This document shows, piece by piece, positions 42,279-49,650 of a DNA stretch of 64,000 nucleotides. Position numbers and translations under genes: made by a program. Source of the stretch: Hellea sp. (lineage in GTDB: Bacteria > Pseudomonadota > Alphaproteobacteria > Caulobacterales > Maricaulaceae); NCBI GenBank assembly GCA_028224375.1, contig JAOIVW010000013.1, forward strand, positions 1-64,000, given 5' to 3'. The notes beneath the pieces are model-generated. The model had not been told where the DNA came from. It saw only the letters and a program-made list of their open reading frames with translations, and ran no database searches. Within the stretch, counting starts at the first letter, position 1; the number at the start of each line of letters is the position of its first letter.

Positions 42279-42457
42279 TCCTTTACCCCACCAATCCAAA
42301 AGCTTACTTTCTTATTCAAATCAGCTCTTGCCACAAAACAGGAGTATTCGTTGAGTTAAAGTCTAAGGACTGGGATAGACTCGGCGTGAACACGGCAGCC
42401 CGTTTTTTTCAGGACAGATTAAAAAATGTTATTTCGGTAAATTGCGAAATTAAAATT

Positions 42458-44455
42458 TCACGAAATGTTCAGAGTGCCATTCTCACGCGTAGAGAAATGG
42501 CCTACCTGCATTTTTGGATCAAGTTTAGGTGACGGTATGGATGTTGCAAAAATGACCTGATGAGCTGGCCTAGCTTCCTCTGAGATACCTACAATCAGGT
42601 CTTGCAAATTATGAACCCGCTCAGGTTCCATACCTTTGTCTTCTAAGGAATCGAGTAATATCAGACGTGGATGGCGAAATTGCGGATCCTTTAAAGATGC
42701 CGCGAACAAACCAATGAGGAAAGCACTCCGGAGATACGCTGTCGAACTCGCTGAAAAATACGTAGCATCATCAACCGTTATTCTATTTCCTGCAAAAGAA
42801 AAATTTACCATTTTGGGGTTTTGAAAGGAATCTTGCCGCTCTAGGTCATTTTTTAGAAGCTCAATAACATTTGCTTCGACCATATTATGTGCTTGCTGCG
42901 TTCGTTTTGCTTGTCTAGCCAACAAGGCTTCGAGCCTATCTTTAAACTCTTGAATACTTTTTGCGAGGTCGGCTTTTTTGTCAGCGAGCTCATCCACCCT
43001 CTGCGCCATTTTTAACTGCCGGTCAGCATCAGCTATTTCTCTCTCGATATAGCCGAGTTTACGAAACATTTCTCGTATCTGCTTTTGGGCATTTGTTGTT
43101 GGCAAAGCTGTTACAGACCGGTATTCCGTCGCTGCTTCTTCCCAAGACTTACGTGATTTCGCTAACGCTTGTTCAGCAAGCTCAAACCTATCTTGACGTG
43201 CCTCCTGAAGAAGTTTGGATTGCTTGAGTTGAATGCTTGCTTCGTTGATTAGAGCAACCAGTCTATTTTCAGCTCGCTCGGACACGCTCTCCTTACATAG
43301 CGGACAAGTAACTTGTGAAACATCAGGTCTTTCGCTTCTGACTGGTATTGTGTCCGTATCTGACATCTCGTCGCTGAGCTTATCAATTTTGTCTTCTGTA
43401 ATATGTGAAATTGGAACGTAACACGCAGGACAAGCAGAGAACAAAATGCTTTCAATGTGTTCAGAAACATCCCGTGCTTCTTGTAACTCGGTAAGTCGGC
43501 TTTCCAAGGAGCCTATATACTGTTCTGAGTCTGATATTGAGAACTGGAGAGCCGCCAAAGTTTTTTCATCTTTGGCAATCTGCGCTTGAAGGATTTGGAC
43601 GCGCTTTGAGGCTTCTGTTTGAGCAGCGATGGTCAACTCATCATCGCCAGATTCGGCATTTGGATTGGTTTCTGTATTAGATATTTGACGGAGTAGATTC
43701 TCCCGTTGTGTCTCCAGTTTTTTCCTTGCCGCCAAAGCCCACTCAGTGCTGACTACTTCTTGGTCAGTAGAATTTAGGATGGCTCTTAGGGACCTTAATT
43801 CTGAGGTGGCGTCCTTTAGTGAGGCTTCTTCACCTCGAATTTTTTGCCTGGCACCATATATTTCGTTGCTGTATGCGCCAATCACAAGTGACCCTACAGC
43901 TTCACGTACATCTCTTCTGTCGAAAGAATCGCTTTTGAACAGATCTTCTACAGGGCTTAATTGATCGGCATACACCAGTCTTAATAATTGATGTACGGTG
44001 ATAGTTCCTGTGTCGTCGGTTGTCGCCTCCGGAATATTAAGCAATCGAAACAGGGCTTGAGAAAAAGATTCCTTATTTTTGGACCGACTGTAGGGATAGC
44101 GAATCCAATCACTAGAGGGCGCCAAGTCAGCTAATTTCAAAGGTCCGCCAAAAATTGACATCGCACTTTGGGCTGTTTCCGAAATTTCACGGCGCAAAGT
44201 TGCTAGCTTTCCATTTAAACTAACCTCGAGCCAAACGTCATCACATAGGAGAGCTTTATCGCTCCAAGCACGTAAATCTCCCCCAAGGGCGTAATATATG
44301 AAGTTCAAAATTGTCGATTTACCGGAAGAGTTTTCTCCAATCAGGACATTTACTCCTTGATGAAAAGCTTCATCGTAAGCGACATTTGCACCACGGGTGA
44401 CTTTTAGACGCTTTACTATGAGAGTGGGATCAAAAATTGGTCTAGCGATCGTCAT
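42458..44455 (-). CDS. SMC/RecF-like ABC ATPase of an ABC-three-component-type system
   Basis: The 665-residue protein has an N-terminal Walker A loop (NVLIGENSSGKSTILNFIYYALGG), long coiled coils (about 190-330 and 390-500), a central zinc-binding pair CPACYVPIS ... TCPLCKESVSE, and a C-terminal half with a signature-like FSASSTAYLRSAFLIGLFAASL and Walker B LILLDSLEDKGMEPERVHNL. It is a SMC/Rad50-like ABC ATPase of the kind found in ABC-3C conflict systems, where DNA structures are probably sensed. Its start overlaps the next gene by 14 bases. The Walker B has Ser after Asp, as in related members. The substrate is unknown. Confidence 0.75.
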   Translation of the reverse strand: MTIARPIFDPTLIVKRLKVTRGANVAYDEAFHQGVNVLIGENSSGKSTILNFIYYALGGDLRAWSDKALLCDDVWLEVSLNGKLATLRREISETAQSAMSIFGGPLKLADLAPSSDWIRYPYSRSKNKESFSQALFRLLNIPEATTDDTGTITVHQLLRLVYADQLSPVEDLFKSDSFDRRDVREAVGSLVIGAYSNEIYGARQKIRGEEASLKDATSELRSLRAILNSTDQEVVSTEWALAARKKLETQRENLLRQISNTETNPNAESGDDELTIAAQTEASKRVQILQAQIAKDEKTLAALQFSISDSEQYIGSLESRLTELQEARDVSEHIESILFSACPACYVPISHITEDKIDKLSDEMSDTDTIPVRSERPDVSQVTCPLCKESVSERAENRLVALINEASIQLKQSKLLQEARQDRFELAEQALAKSRKSWEEAATEYRSVTALPTTNAQKQIREMFRKLGYIEREIADADRQLKMAQRVDELADKKADLAKSIQEFKDRLEALLARQAKRTQQAHNMVEANVIELLKNDLERQDSFQNPKMVNFSFAGNRITVDDATYFSASSTAYLRSAFLIGLFAASLKDPQFRHPRLILLDSLEDKGMEPERVHNLQDLIVGISEEARPAHQVIFATSIPSPKLDPKMQVGHFSTRENGTLNIS

Positions 44456-44963
44456 ATCGAAAATCCATTAATCCCGAACGGTCTTTCAACCCTCCTTTTC
44501 CCAGTAGCTTGTAGGACGTCAAGATTGACCTCTGGACTGCCATGAGCATTGGTCTAGCTTGTAAACTTAAAATGCAGCTTTCCTTAAGCGAAGAAGGAAT
44601 TGCGTCAATTTGAGGTGCGATCCATCCCTGTGAGAATTGTTCACCATTAATATAACCAGCCTTCGCTAAAGTCGAAAAAGCGGCCTCTTGAGTGGATTCC
44701 ATTCTATTGAAAAGAGTGACTTCATCCGGCAAAAGACCGTACCGTGAAATCTGAATTTCGTTAATAGCAAGACGTCTAATCTTCATATCGCCACGCTGGC
44801 CCTTGAAATTTTTGAGAGACTCGGGAAACGCTAGATAGAAGTCAGCGATTCGGAGTCTGTCCTGCTCAACTTTTTCTACCTCTGGAAGGCCCAAAAAAAT
44901 CCGTAAATAACGATGGATTGTATGATAAGCGTCGAAAGCGCCTTCGTAAGTAAGATCAGCCAT
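44442..44963 (-). CDS. Middle-component-like protein of the ABC operon
   Basis: The 173-residue protein begins with YEGAFDAYHTIHRYLRIFLGL, reminiscent of the short middle components of ABC-3C systems. It is all-alpha with some winged-helix character (IRRLAINEIQISRYGLLPDEVTLFNRMESTQEAAFSTLAKAGYI). I cannot assign the exact subfamily. It overlaps the ABC ATPase gene by 14 bases and the following CTD-like gene by 8, so the three proteins are made in step and probably form a complex. It has no membrane segment or enzymatic motif. Confidence 0.5.
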   Translation of the reverse strand: MADLTYEGAFDAYHTIHRYLRIFLGLPEVEKVEQDRLRIADFYLAFPESLKNFKGQRGDMKIRRLAINEIQISRYGLLPDEVTLFNRMESTQEAAFSTLAKAGYINGEQFSQGWIAPQIDAIPSSLKESCILSLQARPMLMAVQRSILTSYKLLGKGGLKDRSGLMDFRYDDR

Positions 44964-45513
44964 GATGCCACTTCACAAAACACTGTTCAGCTAGCCAGTA
45001 AAGCATCCCAAAAACTGCTTCATCGTCTAAATGAAATACGTCGGTATAGCACTCGTCAACAATTGACTTAACAATTTCCGTATGAATCCTCATATTTGCT
45101 TGAGCCTCGGTCAACGACGGTAAGTCAGGATATATCGTTTTATTAAATGCCATTCGCACACGAGTTAAATAATGCACAAAAATTTCCTGAGCGCTCGCGA
45201 ACATGGTGTACCTTGACAAAAGCTTTGCAAAAGCTTCTTTCTGCTCAATTGCATCAAGGTATGCGTGGCCTAGGCCCGCTTTTTTCAGCTTACTTTCCAA
45301 TCCTTCGATCCCGTCCGTTGACTGCCTTTGATGGTAGCGAGCGAGTTCAGATATTGTCTCTTTGGTGAACACTTCGGCAGCAGACTCCGCTTTGAGTTTT
45401 TCGAGCAATGCCTGTATCTTTGACGGTGTAGAATTGTAAACAGTCGTAATCTTATCGCGAGCAACCATATCGTTGCCAGCATTAGCTTTCCTTTGATCAA
45501 CCACAGACTTCAA
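44956..45513 (-). CDS. C-terminal-domain-like third component with VVDQ-RDKITT tag
   Basis: The 185-residue protein begins with MKSVVDQRKANAGNDMVARDKITTVYN, a short repetitive tag, and then is helical (SKIQALLEKLKAESAAEVFTKETISELARYHQRQ ... HYLTRVRMAFNKTIYPDLPSLTEAQANMRIHTEIVKSIVDECYTDVFHLDDEAVFGMLYWLAEQCFVKWHHG). The C-terminal helical part resembles the CTD third components of ABC-3C systems, which couple an effector to the ATPase. Here the N-terminal part is only the tag and no enzyme domain is visible. The same tag ends the small membrane protein encoded 2 bases upstream. Family call moderate. Confidence 0.5.
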   Translation of the reverse strand: MKSVVDQRKANAGNDMVARDKITTVYNSTPSKIQALLEKLKAESAAEVFTKETISELARYHQRQSTDGIEGLESKLKKAGLGHAYLDAIEQKEAFAKLLSRYTMFASAQEIFVHYLTRVRMAFNKTIYPDLPSLTEAQANMRIHTEIVKSIVDECYTDVFHLDDEAVFGMLYWLAEQCFVKWHHG

Positions 45514-45515
45514 TC

Positions 45516-45704
45516 TTATCTTTTAGTCGTGATTTTGTCGCGTCCTACAATATCTCCGTCTGCATTGGCCTTGCTTTGATCAACCACAGAGCCCCGACCA
45601 ACTACGGACTTCTTCTGTATGAAACGCAATCCGAAACCCGCAATGATTGCGGTGACTATGCCGCCACCAAGCAACAACCAAGTGTCGATTGAAACGTCTC
45701 CCAT
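45516..45704 (-). CDS. 62-residue membrane protein ending in the VVDQ-RDKITT tag
   Basis: The track start at 45812 is unlikely; ATG 45704 is preceded by GGGGGA at good distance and gives MGDVSIDTWLLLGGGIVTAIIAGFGLRFIQKKSVV, one membrane helix with a short periplasmic end. The cytoplasmic tail is GRGSVVDQSKANADGDIVGRDKITTKR. That tail is nearly the same as the N-terminus of the next gene (VVDQxKANAxxDxVxRDKITT) and the DNA is similar too, so the segment was duplicated. It is the first gene of the ABC operon. A membrane effector or anchor is a plausible role; unproven. Confidence 0.55.
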   Translation of the reverse strand: MGDVSIDTWLLLGGGIVTAIIAGFGLRFIQKKSVVGRGSVVDQSKANADGDIVGRDKITTKR

Positions 45705-45828
45705 ATTTCCCCCAGCGATTCTTACAGTGTGTACGATTTTCCTGCAACCGTAGTGATAGTAACACCTTTTTTGCTTTCTGTCTAGACAAGCCATCCAAGT
45801 AACGTCAGGCATTATTTTCTAGTGGTGA

Positions 45829-46008
45829 CTAGCCATACTTGTTTGTTAAATGAGTCTCTATTCTCGACTTGCGTTTTTGACGACTTTCAAGCTCCCGTTC
45901 GAGACGCTCAAAAAGAGGCCAAGCTTCATCGCCATAGCGGTCAATCAGCCAAGCAAGAAGGCTTAGCCCCTCTTCGATGTCCTTTTCTGTAATTGGTGAG
46001 GTTACCAT
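45829..46008 (-). CDS. Small conserved-type protein beside DUF736
   Basis: This 59-residue ORF is too short for the track. It reads MVTSPITEKDIEEGLSLLAWLIDRYGDEAWPLFERLERELESRQKRKSRI.., a compact charged helical protein starting 10 bases from the DUF736 stop. Similar short proteins accompany DUF736/DUF2274 in trb-type ICEs of alphaproteobacteria, but I do not know a name. The reading frame is clean and codon use is like its neighbours, which supports it being real. It may be the last gene of the trb operon. Confidence 0.6.
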   Translation of the reverse strand: MVTSPITEKDIEEGLSLLAWLIDRYGDEAWPLFERLERELESRQKRKSRIETHLTNKYG

Positions 46009-46017
46009 ACGAACGCG

Positions 46018-46335
46018 TTAAGCAGCGTCACGCTTCGAACGTGACCAAACAAGGTCCGCTTCGCCATCCTTTTCGAACAGCGCCGCCCAAATCGGCGCTA
46101 CAAAGCTCGGGTCGTCCAAATAGACAGAGATGTAGGGCTGCCCATCTTCGCCCTGCGCAACGGCATGCCGCGCAAACCCAAGATCGCATTCATCCGATTT
46201 AACAAAGAAATCAGGACTGCCCTCACCCTTCTTATTTTCATTTTTCACCAGACTGACTTTCCGGTTCATTGTGAGAGTTGAGATGTAGCCATCGAAGCCG
46301 TTTTCAGTCGTCTTAAATTGTCCAATAGTAGGCAT
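46018..46335 (-). CDS. DUF736 protein of ICE
   Basis: The start at 46335 has AAGGA eight bases upstream and gives MPTIGQFKTTENGFDGYISTLTMNRKVSLVKNENKKGEGSPDFFVKSDECDLGFARHAVAQGEDGQPYISVYLDDPSFVAPIWAALFEKDGEADLVWSR, a full 105-residue DUF736 protein (the track start adds a spurious 29 residues). DUF736 proteins are common in alphaproteobacterial conjugative elements next to trb and parA genes. Function is unknown; a single-stranded-DNA-related or stability role has been suggested. It lies 37 bases after the DUF2274 gene. Confidence 0.85.
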   Translation of the reverse strand: MPTIGQFKTTENGFDGYISTLTMNRKVSLVKNENKKGEGSPDFFVKSDECDLGFARHAVAQGEDGQPYISVYLDDPSFVAPIWAALFEKDGEADLVWSRSKRDAA

Positions 46336-46372
46336 TGTTCTTCCTTTCGGGATTAGAGGATGTTTTGAAGGA

Positions 46373-46621
46373 TTATGTTTTGACAGTGGTTTTGAGGGCT
46401 TTTCGGGCTCGCTTAAAACCATTGTCCGTTGCTAGAAACCCGGCAATCATAGACGGAACAAGTTCGGCAGGCTTGACCGCCTCTCCATAACTCTCGCCAT
46501 AAATGCGGGCATAATCTTCCAGCATCTGGTGAATGTCGGGGTCCAAAGTGACCGATAACTTCACAGGTGTCAGATCAGGCAGCTTCCCTATCCGTAAGGC
46601 AGGTTGGTTTTGTTTTGGCAT
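46373..46621 (-). CDS. DUF2274 protein of ICE
   Basis: The 82-residue protein reads MPKQNQPALRIGKLPDLTPVKLSVTLDPDIHQMLEDYARIYGESYGEAVKPAELVPSMIAGFLATDNGFKRARK, the DUF2274 family. The central part resembles a ribbon-helix-helix (KLSVTLDPDIHQMLEDYARIYGE ... ELVPSMIAGFLATD), so DNA binding is possible. Its start shares a base with the trbI stop. DUF2274 genes nearly always follow trbI in this ICE family. Confidence 0.85.
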   Translation of the reverse strand: MPKQNQPALRIGKLPDLTPVKLSVTLDPDIHQMLEDYARIYGESYGEAVKPAELVPSMIAGFLATDNGFKRARKALKTTVKT

Positions 46622-47898
46622 TACAGGCCTCCATTTGTTGAAATGTATGGGGTCAGAACAAGGTCCCTATTGACAATCACGCCAAGTCGCCATCCTGGGC
46701 GAACACGCAAGGTCGGCTTACGAGAAAGCGCACGCGTAACAACCCGCTGGCCGGCTTGATTAAACGTATCTTGCCCTCCGGAGCGAATGGCTTCCGCAAT
46801 CCGGTCTTCCTCGTCCGTGCCCAGCTCAGCTCCAATTGCGAGAACGGACGAGAGAAGAGCGGCCTTGAAGAGACCGCCCGTATGTCGATCAACACTGTCT
46901 CGTAACCCCGCCTGCCCCGATAAATCGACACCGGGCAAGCTCTCTATGACTAGCGATGAACCATCGGGCCGGATCAGCCGGTTCCAGACAACAAGGGCGC
47001 GAGATTGGCCATCATCAATATCACTATCGTAACTGCCGATCAGTCTCGTGCCTTGCGGCAGCAGTAAATGCCGACCCGTTGGCGTATCATAAACATTTTC
47101 GGTGACCTGCGCGATGACCTGTCCCGGCAAATCTGAATTCAGACCCGTCACAAGGCTTGCAGGTATGATCGTGCCTGCCATAACCTGATAAGGCGATATC
47201 GGCGTTCTCAGGCTGTGAGGATTGTAAATTTCCGCATCATTCAAATCCGACGAAAAGGGATTTTCTCCATCAGCTAAAATATGATTTGCTCCGCCCTGCG
47301 CGGAAGGTTGGGGTATGACCCCGCTACCGCCTTGGCCAAATAGAGCCGCCAATGCTGCGACACCGGGATCAGAAAAGGTTGATGCGGCAGGTTCGACGGA
47401 GCTTGCAGCGTCTCCACCGCCATCATTGGCAATGAAAAATAACTTCGAGGTTCGTGCTGTGGGCGCGTTATGTGAAGTCCCGGTGGCTCCGCCCCCATAG
47501 GTTGAAGCCGGAGCCGGAGCGTATGAAGGCGGCGGCTGATATCGAAAGGGGTTGTCCGTTGGGATGGCCTTTGGCTTTCCGTAAAGGCCAGCACCAATAT
47601 CTCCGGGCAAAGGAGGACCAAGAATACCAAACTGCGGAACCGGCTCAATCTCGCTGTAGTCTTCAGGAAGACCGTTCAAAGCATCAGGCAGCGTTTTGCT
47701 GGTGGTGTTATAAAGCTCTTGCTGCTGAACCGTTTCAGTGTCCGGTGAGCGCAAGGCAAACCCCGCCGCAAGTAGAATAACTAGTGCCGACCCACCTAGT
47801 AATCCGCCCAGCATACGTTTGTTAAATCGCTTGGCTGATGGCGGACTACCTTTGATTTGCAACGCGGCAGATTTCTTTTGCTCGTTCGCCCCATTCAT
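46621..47898 (-). CDS. trbI: Conjugal transfer protein TrbI
   Basis: TrbI is the VirB10-like protein that spans both membranes. The 425-residue protein has a short cytoplasmic part, one membrane helix (MLGGLLGGSALVILLAAGFAL), a Pro/Gly-rich periplasmic linker and the conserved C-terminal domain: PISPYQVMAGTIIPASLVTGLNSDLPGQVIAQVTENVYDTPTGRHLLLPQGTRLIGSYDSDIDDGQSRALVVWNRLIRPDGSSLVIESLPGVDLSGQAGLRDSVDRHTG. It overlaps trbG by 4 bases and shares a base with DUF2274. Length is normal. Confidence 0.95.
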   Translation of the reverse strand: MNGANEQKKSAALQIKGSPPSAKRFNKRMLGGLLGGSALVILLAAGFALRSPDTETVQQQELYNTTSKTLPDALNGLPEDYSEIEPVPQFGILGPPLPGDIGAGLYGKPKAIPTDNPFRYQPPPSYAPAPASTYGGGATGTSHNAPTARTSKLFFIANDGGGDAASSVEPAASTFSDPGVAALAALFGQGGSGVIPQPSAQGGANHILADGENPFSSDLNDAEIYNPHSLRTPISPYQVMAGTIIPASLVTGLNSDLPGQVIAQVTENVYDTPTGRHLLLPQGTRLIGSYDSDIDDGQSRALVVWNRLIRPDGSSLVIESLPGVDLSGQAGLRDSVDRHTGGLFKAALLSSVLAIGAELGTDEEDRIAEAIRSGGQDTFNQAGQRVVTRALSRKPTLRVRPGWRLGVIVNRDLVLTPYISTNGGL

Positions 47899-48929
47899 GA
47901 CGAAATCCGGTCGATGCGAACAACTTGCTGGTCCTTTTCGCCTAAACGAAGTTCAGCGCGCGCAAAGAGACGGTCCACAAAATAATATCGGCCTTTCACC
48001 CGGTAGTTGACGAGTTGAGTTTCACCTTCGGTGCTAACGACGAATAGAGGCGGCGCTTCGCCTTGATCTATCCGTTCCGGAAATTGAATATAGACTTTTC
48101 GTCCATCATCGAAAGCGCGGAGCGGACGCCAATGCGGCGTATCGCCCTCAATCTTATACCGGAACTTCAAGGCGTCCACCGAAAGGCCCGCTGGAACAGA
48201 TTGCACAAGTTCTGAAGCATTCGAAGTCAGGCTTGATGATCCTTTCCTTTTGGATGTTTTTGTCCCTGACAAACTCGCAAAGCTATTTTGCGGATAACGC
48301 CACGACACTGCCGCCATATAAGTCTCACGGTAAGATGTCAGCTCCGCGTGATAAACCCGCTGGGACGTGGTGATAATAAGGTTGGTCGTCAGGCCACTTT
48401 TAATCGGCTTCACCAAAATATGGACCTGCTCGCGGTCGCCCTCGCCCGAAAGCGTATCACCCAAAATCCAATTTTCAGTATCGCCCGCTGAAACCGAGAT
48501 GAGCCGTTCGCCGGACCCAAGCGCAATATCTGTCACCTGTTCGGGAGCCGTGAAGACTTGATACAACGCCCCTTTCGCGAAGGGGTAAATCTGTATCGCA
48601 TTTACATAAGCGTCCGGATTAGGACCGACCTTTGCGCCCGCATTTGCGGCATCAATAACCTCGTGCGGCTTGCCGTCAAAACGTCTGCTCGGAATATACC
48701 GTTCACGCAGTTTGAGTTGTCCCGGCATTGGAACCGCAGTGAAACGCTCCACGATCACCGTCTCCGGTGTTGCATCTAAATCCGCGAGTTTAGTTTCCTC
48801 GGGCTGAATGATAGCGGGCTCAAACACCATATCATCCAATTTGAAATCGGGCATGGTCAATTTCGATAAATGCGAGCATCCGCTTAGGGCAGCTGATGAC
48901 AAGATTAGGGTTAAGGCGAGTGCTCTCAT
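47895..48929 (-). CDS. trbG: Conjugal transfer lipoprotein-type TrbG
   Basis: TrbG is VirB9-like and belongs to the outer-membrane core. The 344-residue protein has a lipoprotein signal (LALTLILSSAALSGCSHL) and the VirB9 pattern: DAYVNAIQIYPFAKGALYQVFTAPEQVTDIALGSGERLISVSAGDTENWILGDTLSGEGDREQVHILVKPIKSGLTTNLIITTSQRVYHAELTS and the end LNYRVKGRYYFVDRLFARAELRLGEKDQQVVRI. It overlaps trbF and trbI by 4 bases each. Confidence 0.93.
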   Translation of the reverse strand: MRALALTLILSSAALSGCSHLSKLTMPDFKLDDMVFEPAIIQPEETKLADLDATPETVIVERFTAVPMPGQLKLRERYIPSRRFDGKPHEVIDAANAGAKVGPNPDAYVNAIQIYPFAKGALYQVFTAPEQVTDIALGSGERLISVSAGDTENWILGDTLSGEGDREQVHILVKPIKSGLTTNLIITTSQRVYHAELTSYRETYMAAVSWRYPQNSFASLSGTKTSKRKGSSSLTSNASELVQSVPAGLSVDALKFRYKIEGDTPHWRPLRAFDDGRKVYIQFPERIDQGEAPPLFVVSTEGETQLVNYRVKGRYYFVDRLFARAELRLGEKDQQVVRIDRISS

Positions 48930-49639
48930 GGCGTGCCTCCTTCTGTTTGGGTTGAAGTAGAACGGTCCTGCGACCAGTTGATGGAATGGACGTAGAGGCC
49001 CAATGGGTTGCGCTGGAGCGTTTCCTCGTCACGCGGCGGATCGACCACAACACTCAGCTGCGCCGTGTAGGAAGACGTGCGCTGCTTGACGCTCGTCCGA
49101 AACTCGGTTTCTCGCCAGCGGACTTCAAAGGTCGAATCCGAAGACCGAACAACGCTCTCAATATCAATTGAGACAGACCGTACGCCAACTTCGGCAAAAG
49201 GGTCATGAGCTGCGGCGTAGTCCGACAAGGTGACTGCCGCTCGGCTGGTCGCGAAGTCATAGGCATCTAGCCAATTCTGCCGCACCACGACGGGATCGGA
49301 GGATATACCGCGCGTTTTGCGAATGAAGTCCGCAAGCTGAAACGCGATTTGAGCATCGGACGGAACATAGTTTTTTACAGTCGGCGTCACGCTTCGGACC
49401 TCGCCTGTTGTATCGATTTCCACGACATAAGGCGTCACGAGGCTTTGTGTCGCTTGCCACAACATACCGCCTGCCAGCACAGCCGAGACGCCAATTGATG
49501 TAAGCGTCGCTAACCGCCAGTTTTTAGCTTGCACCCTGGCCGAGCCGATACGCTCATCCCAGACCTGCGCAGCTTTTTGATAGGGTGTTGTCGCGACAGG
49601 TGTTTGCCCATACGCATTTTGTTGTCTTTTCCAGACCAT
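48926..49639 (-). CDS. trbF: Conjugal transfer protein TrbF
   Basis: TrbF is VirB8-like. The 237-residue protein has a short cytoplasmic N-terminus (NAYGQTPVATTPYQKAAQVWDERIGSARVQAKNWRLATL), one membrane helix (TSIGVSAVLAGGMLWQATQSLVTPYVVEID) and a periplasmic domain with VTPTVKNYVPSDAQIAFQLADFIRKTRGISSDPVVVRQNWLDAYDFATSRAA. It is 11 bases after the trbL stop and overlaps trbG by 4 bases. Length fits. Confidence 0.93.
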   Translation of the reverse strand: MVWKRQQNAYGQTPVATTPYQKAAQVWDERIGSARVQAKNWRLATLTSIGVSAVLAGGMLWQATQSLVTPYVVEIDTTGEVRSVTPTVKNYVPSDAQIAFQLADFIRKTRGISSDPVVVRQNWLDAYDFATSRAAVTLSDYAAAHDPFAEVGVRSVSIDIESVVRSSDSTFEVRWRETEFRTSVKQRTSSYTAQLSVVVDPPRDEETLQRNPLGLYVHSINWSQDRSTSTQTEGGTP

Positions 49640-49650
49640 TTTAGTCTCCT

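Larger units (their letters stand above)
41969..42457. other. Non-coding gap beside integrase remnant
   Basis: This 489-base stretch holds no credible gene and no recognisable integrase N-terminus on the minus strand. It contains a 14-bp direct repeat (42216-42252) and a perfect 16-bp palindrome (42263-42278), described separately. Elsewhere nothing is seen. Confidence 0.5.

Noticed and set aside
42261-42295. GCGTCGATATCGACGC followed by ACCCCACCA suggested a tRNA 3' end
   Set aside because: No acceptor, D or anticodon stems can be built upstream and the palindrome is not a T-arm.
45516-45812. 98-residue ORF start at 45812
   Set aside because: The first 36 residues are Cys/Arg/Tyr-rich and unlike a membrane-protein N-terminus; ATG 45704 has a clear GGGGGA site.
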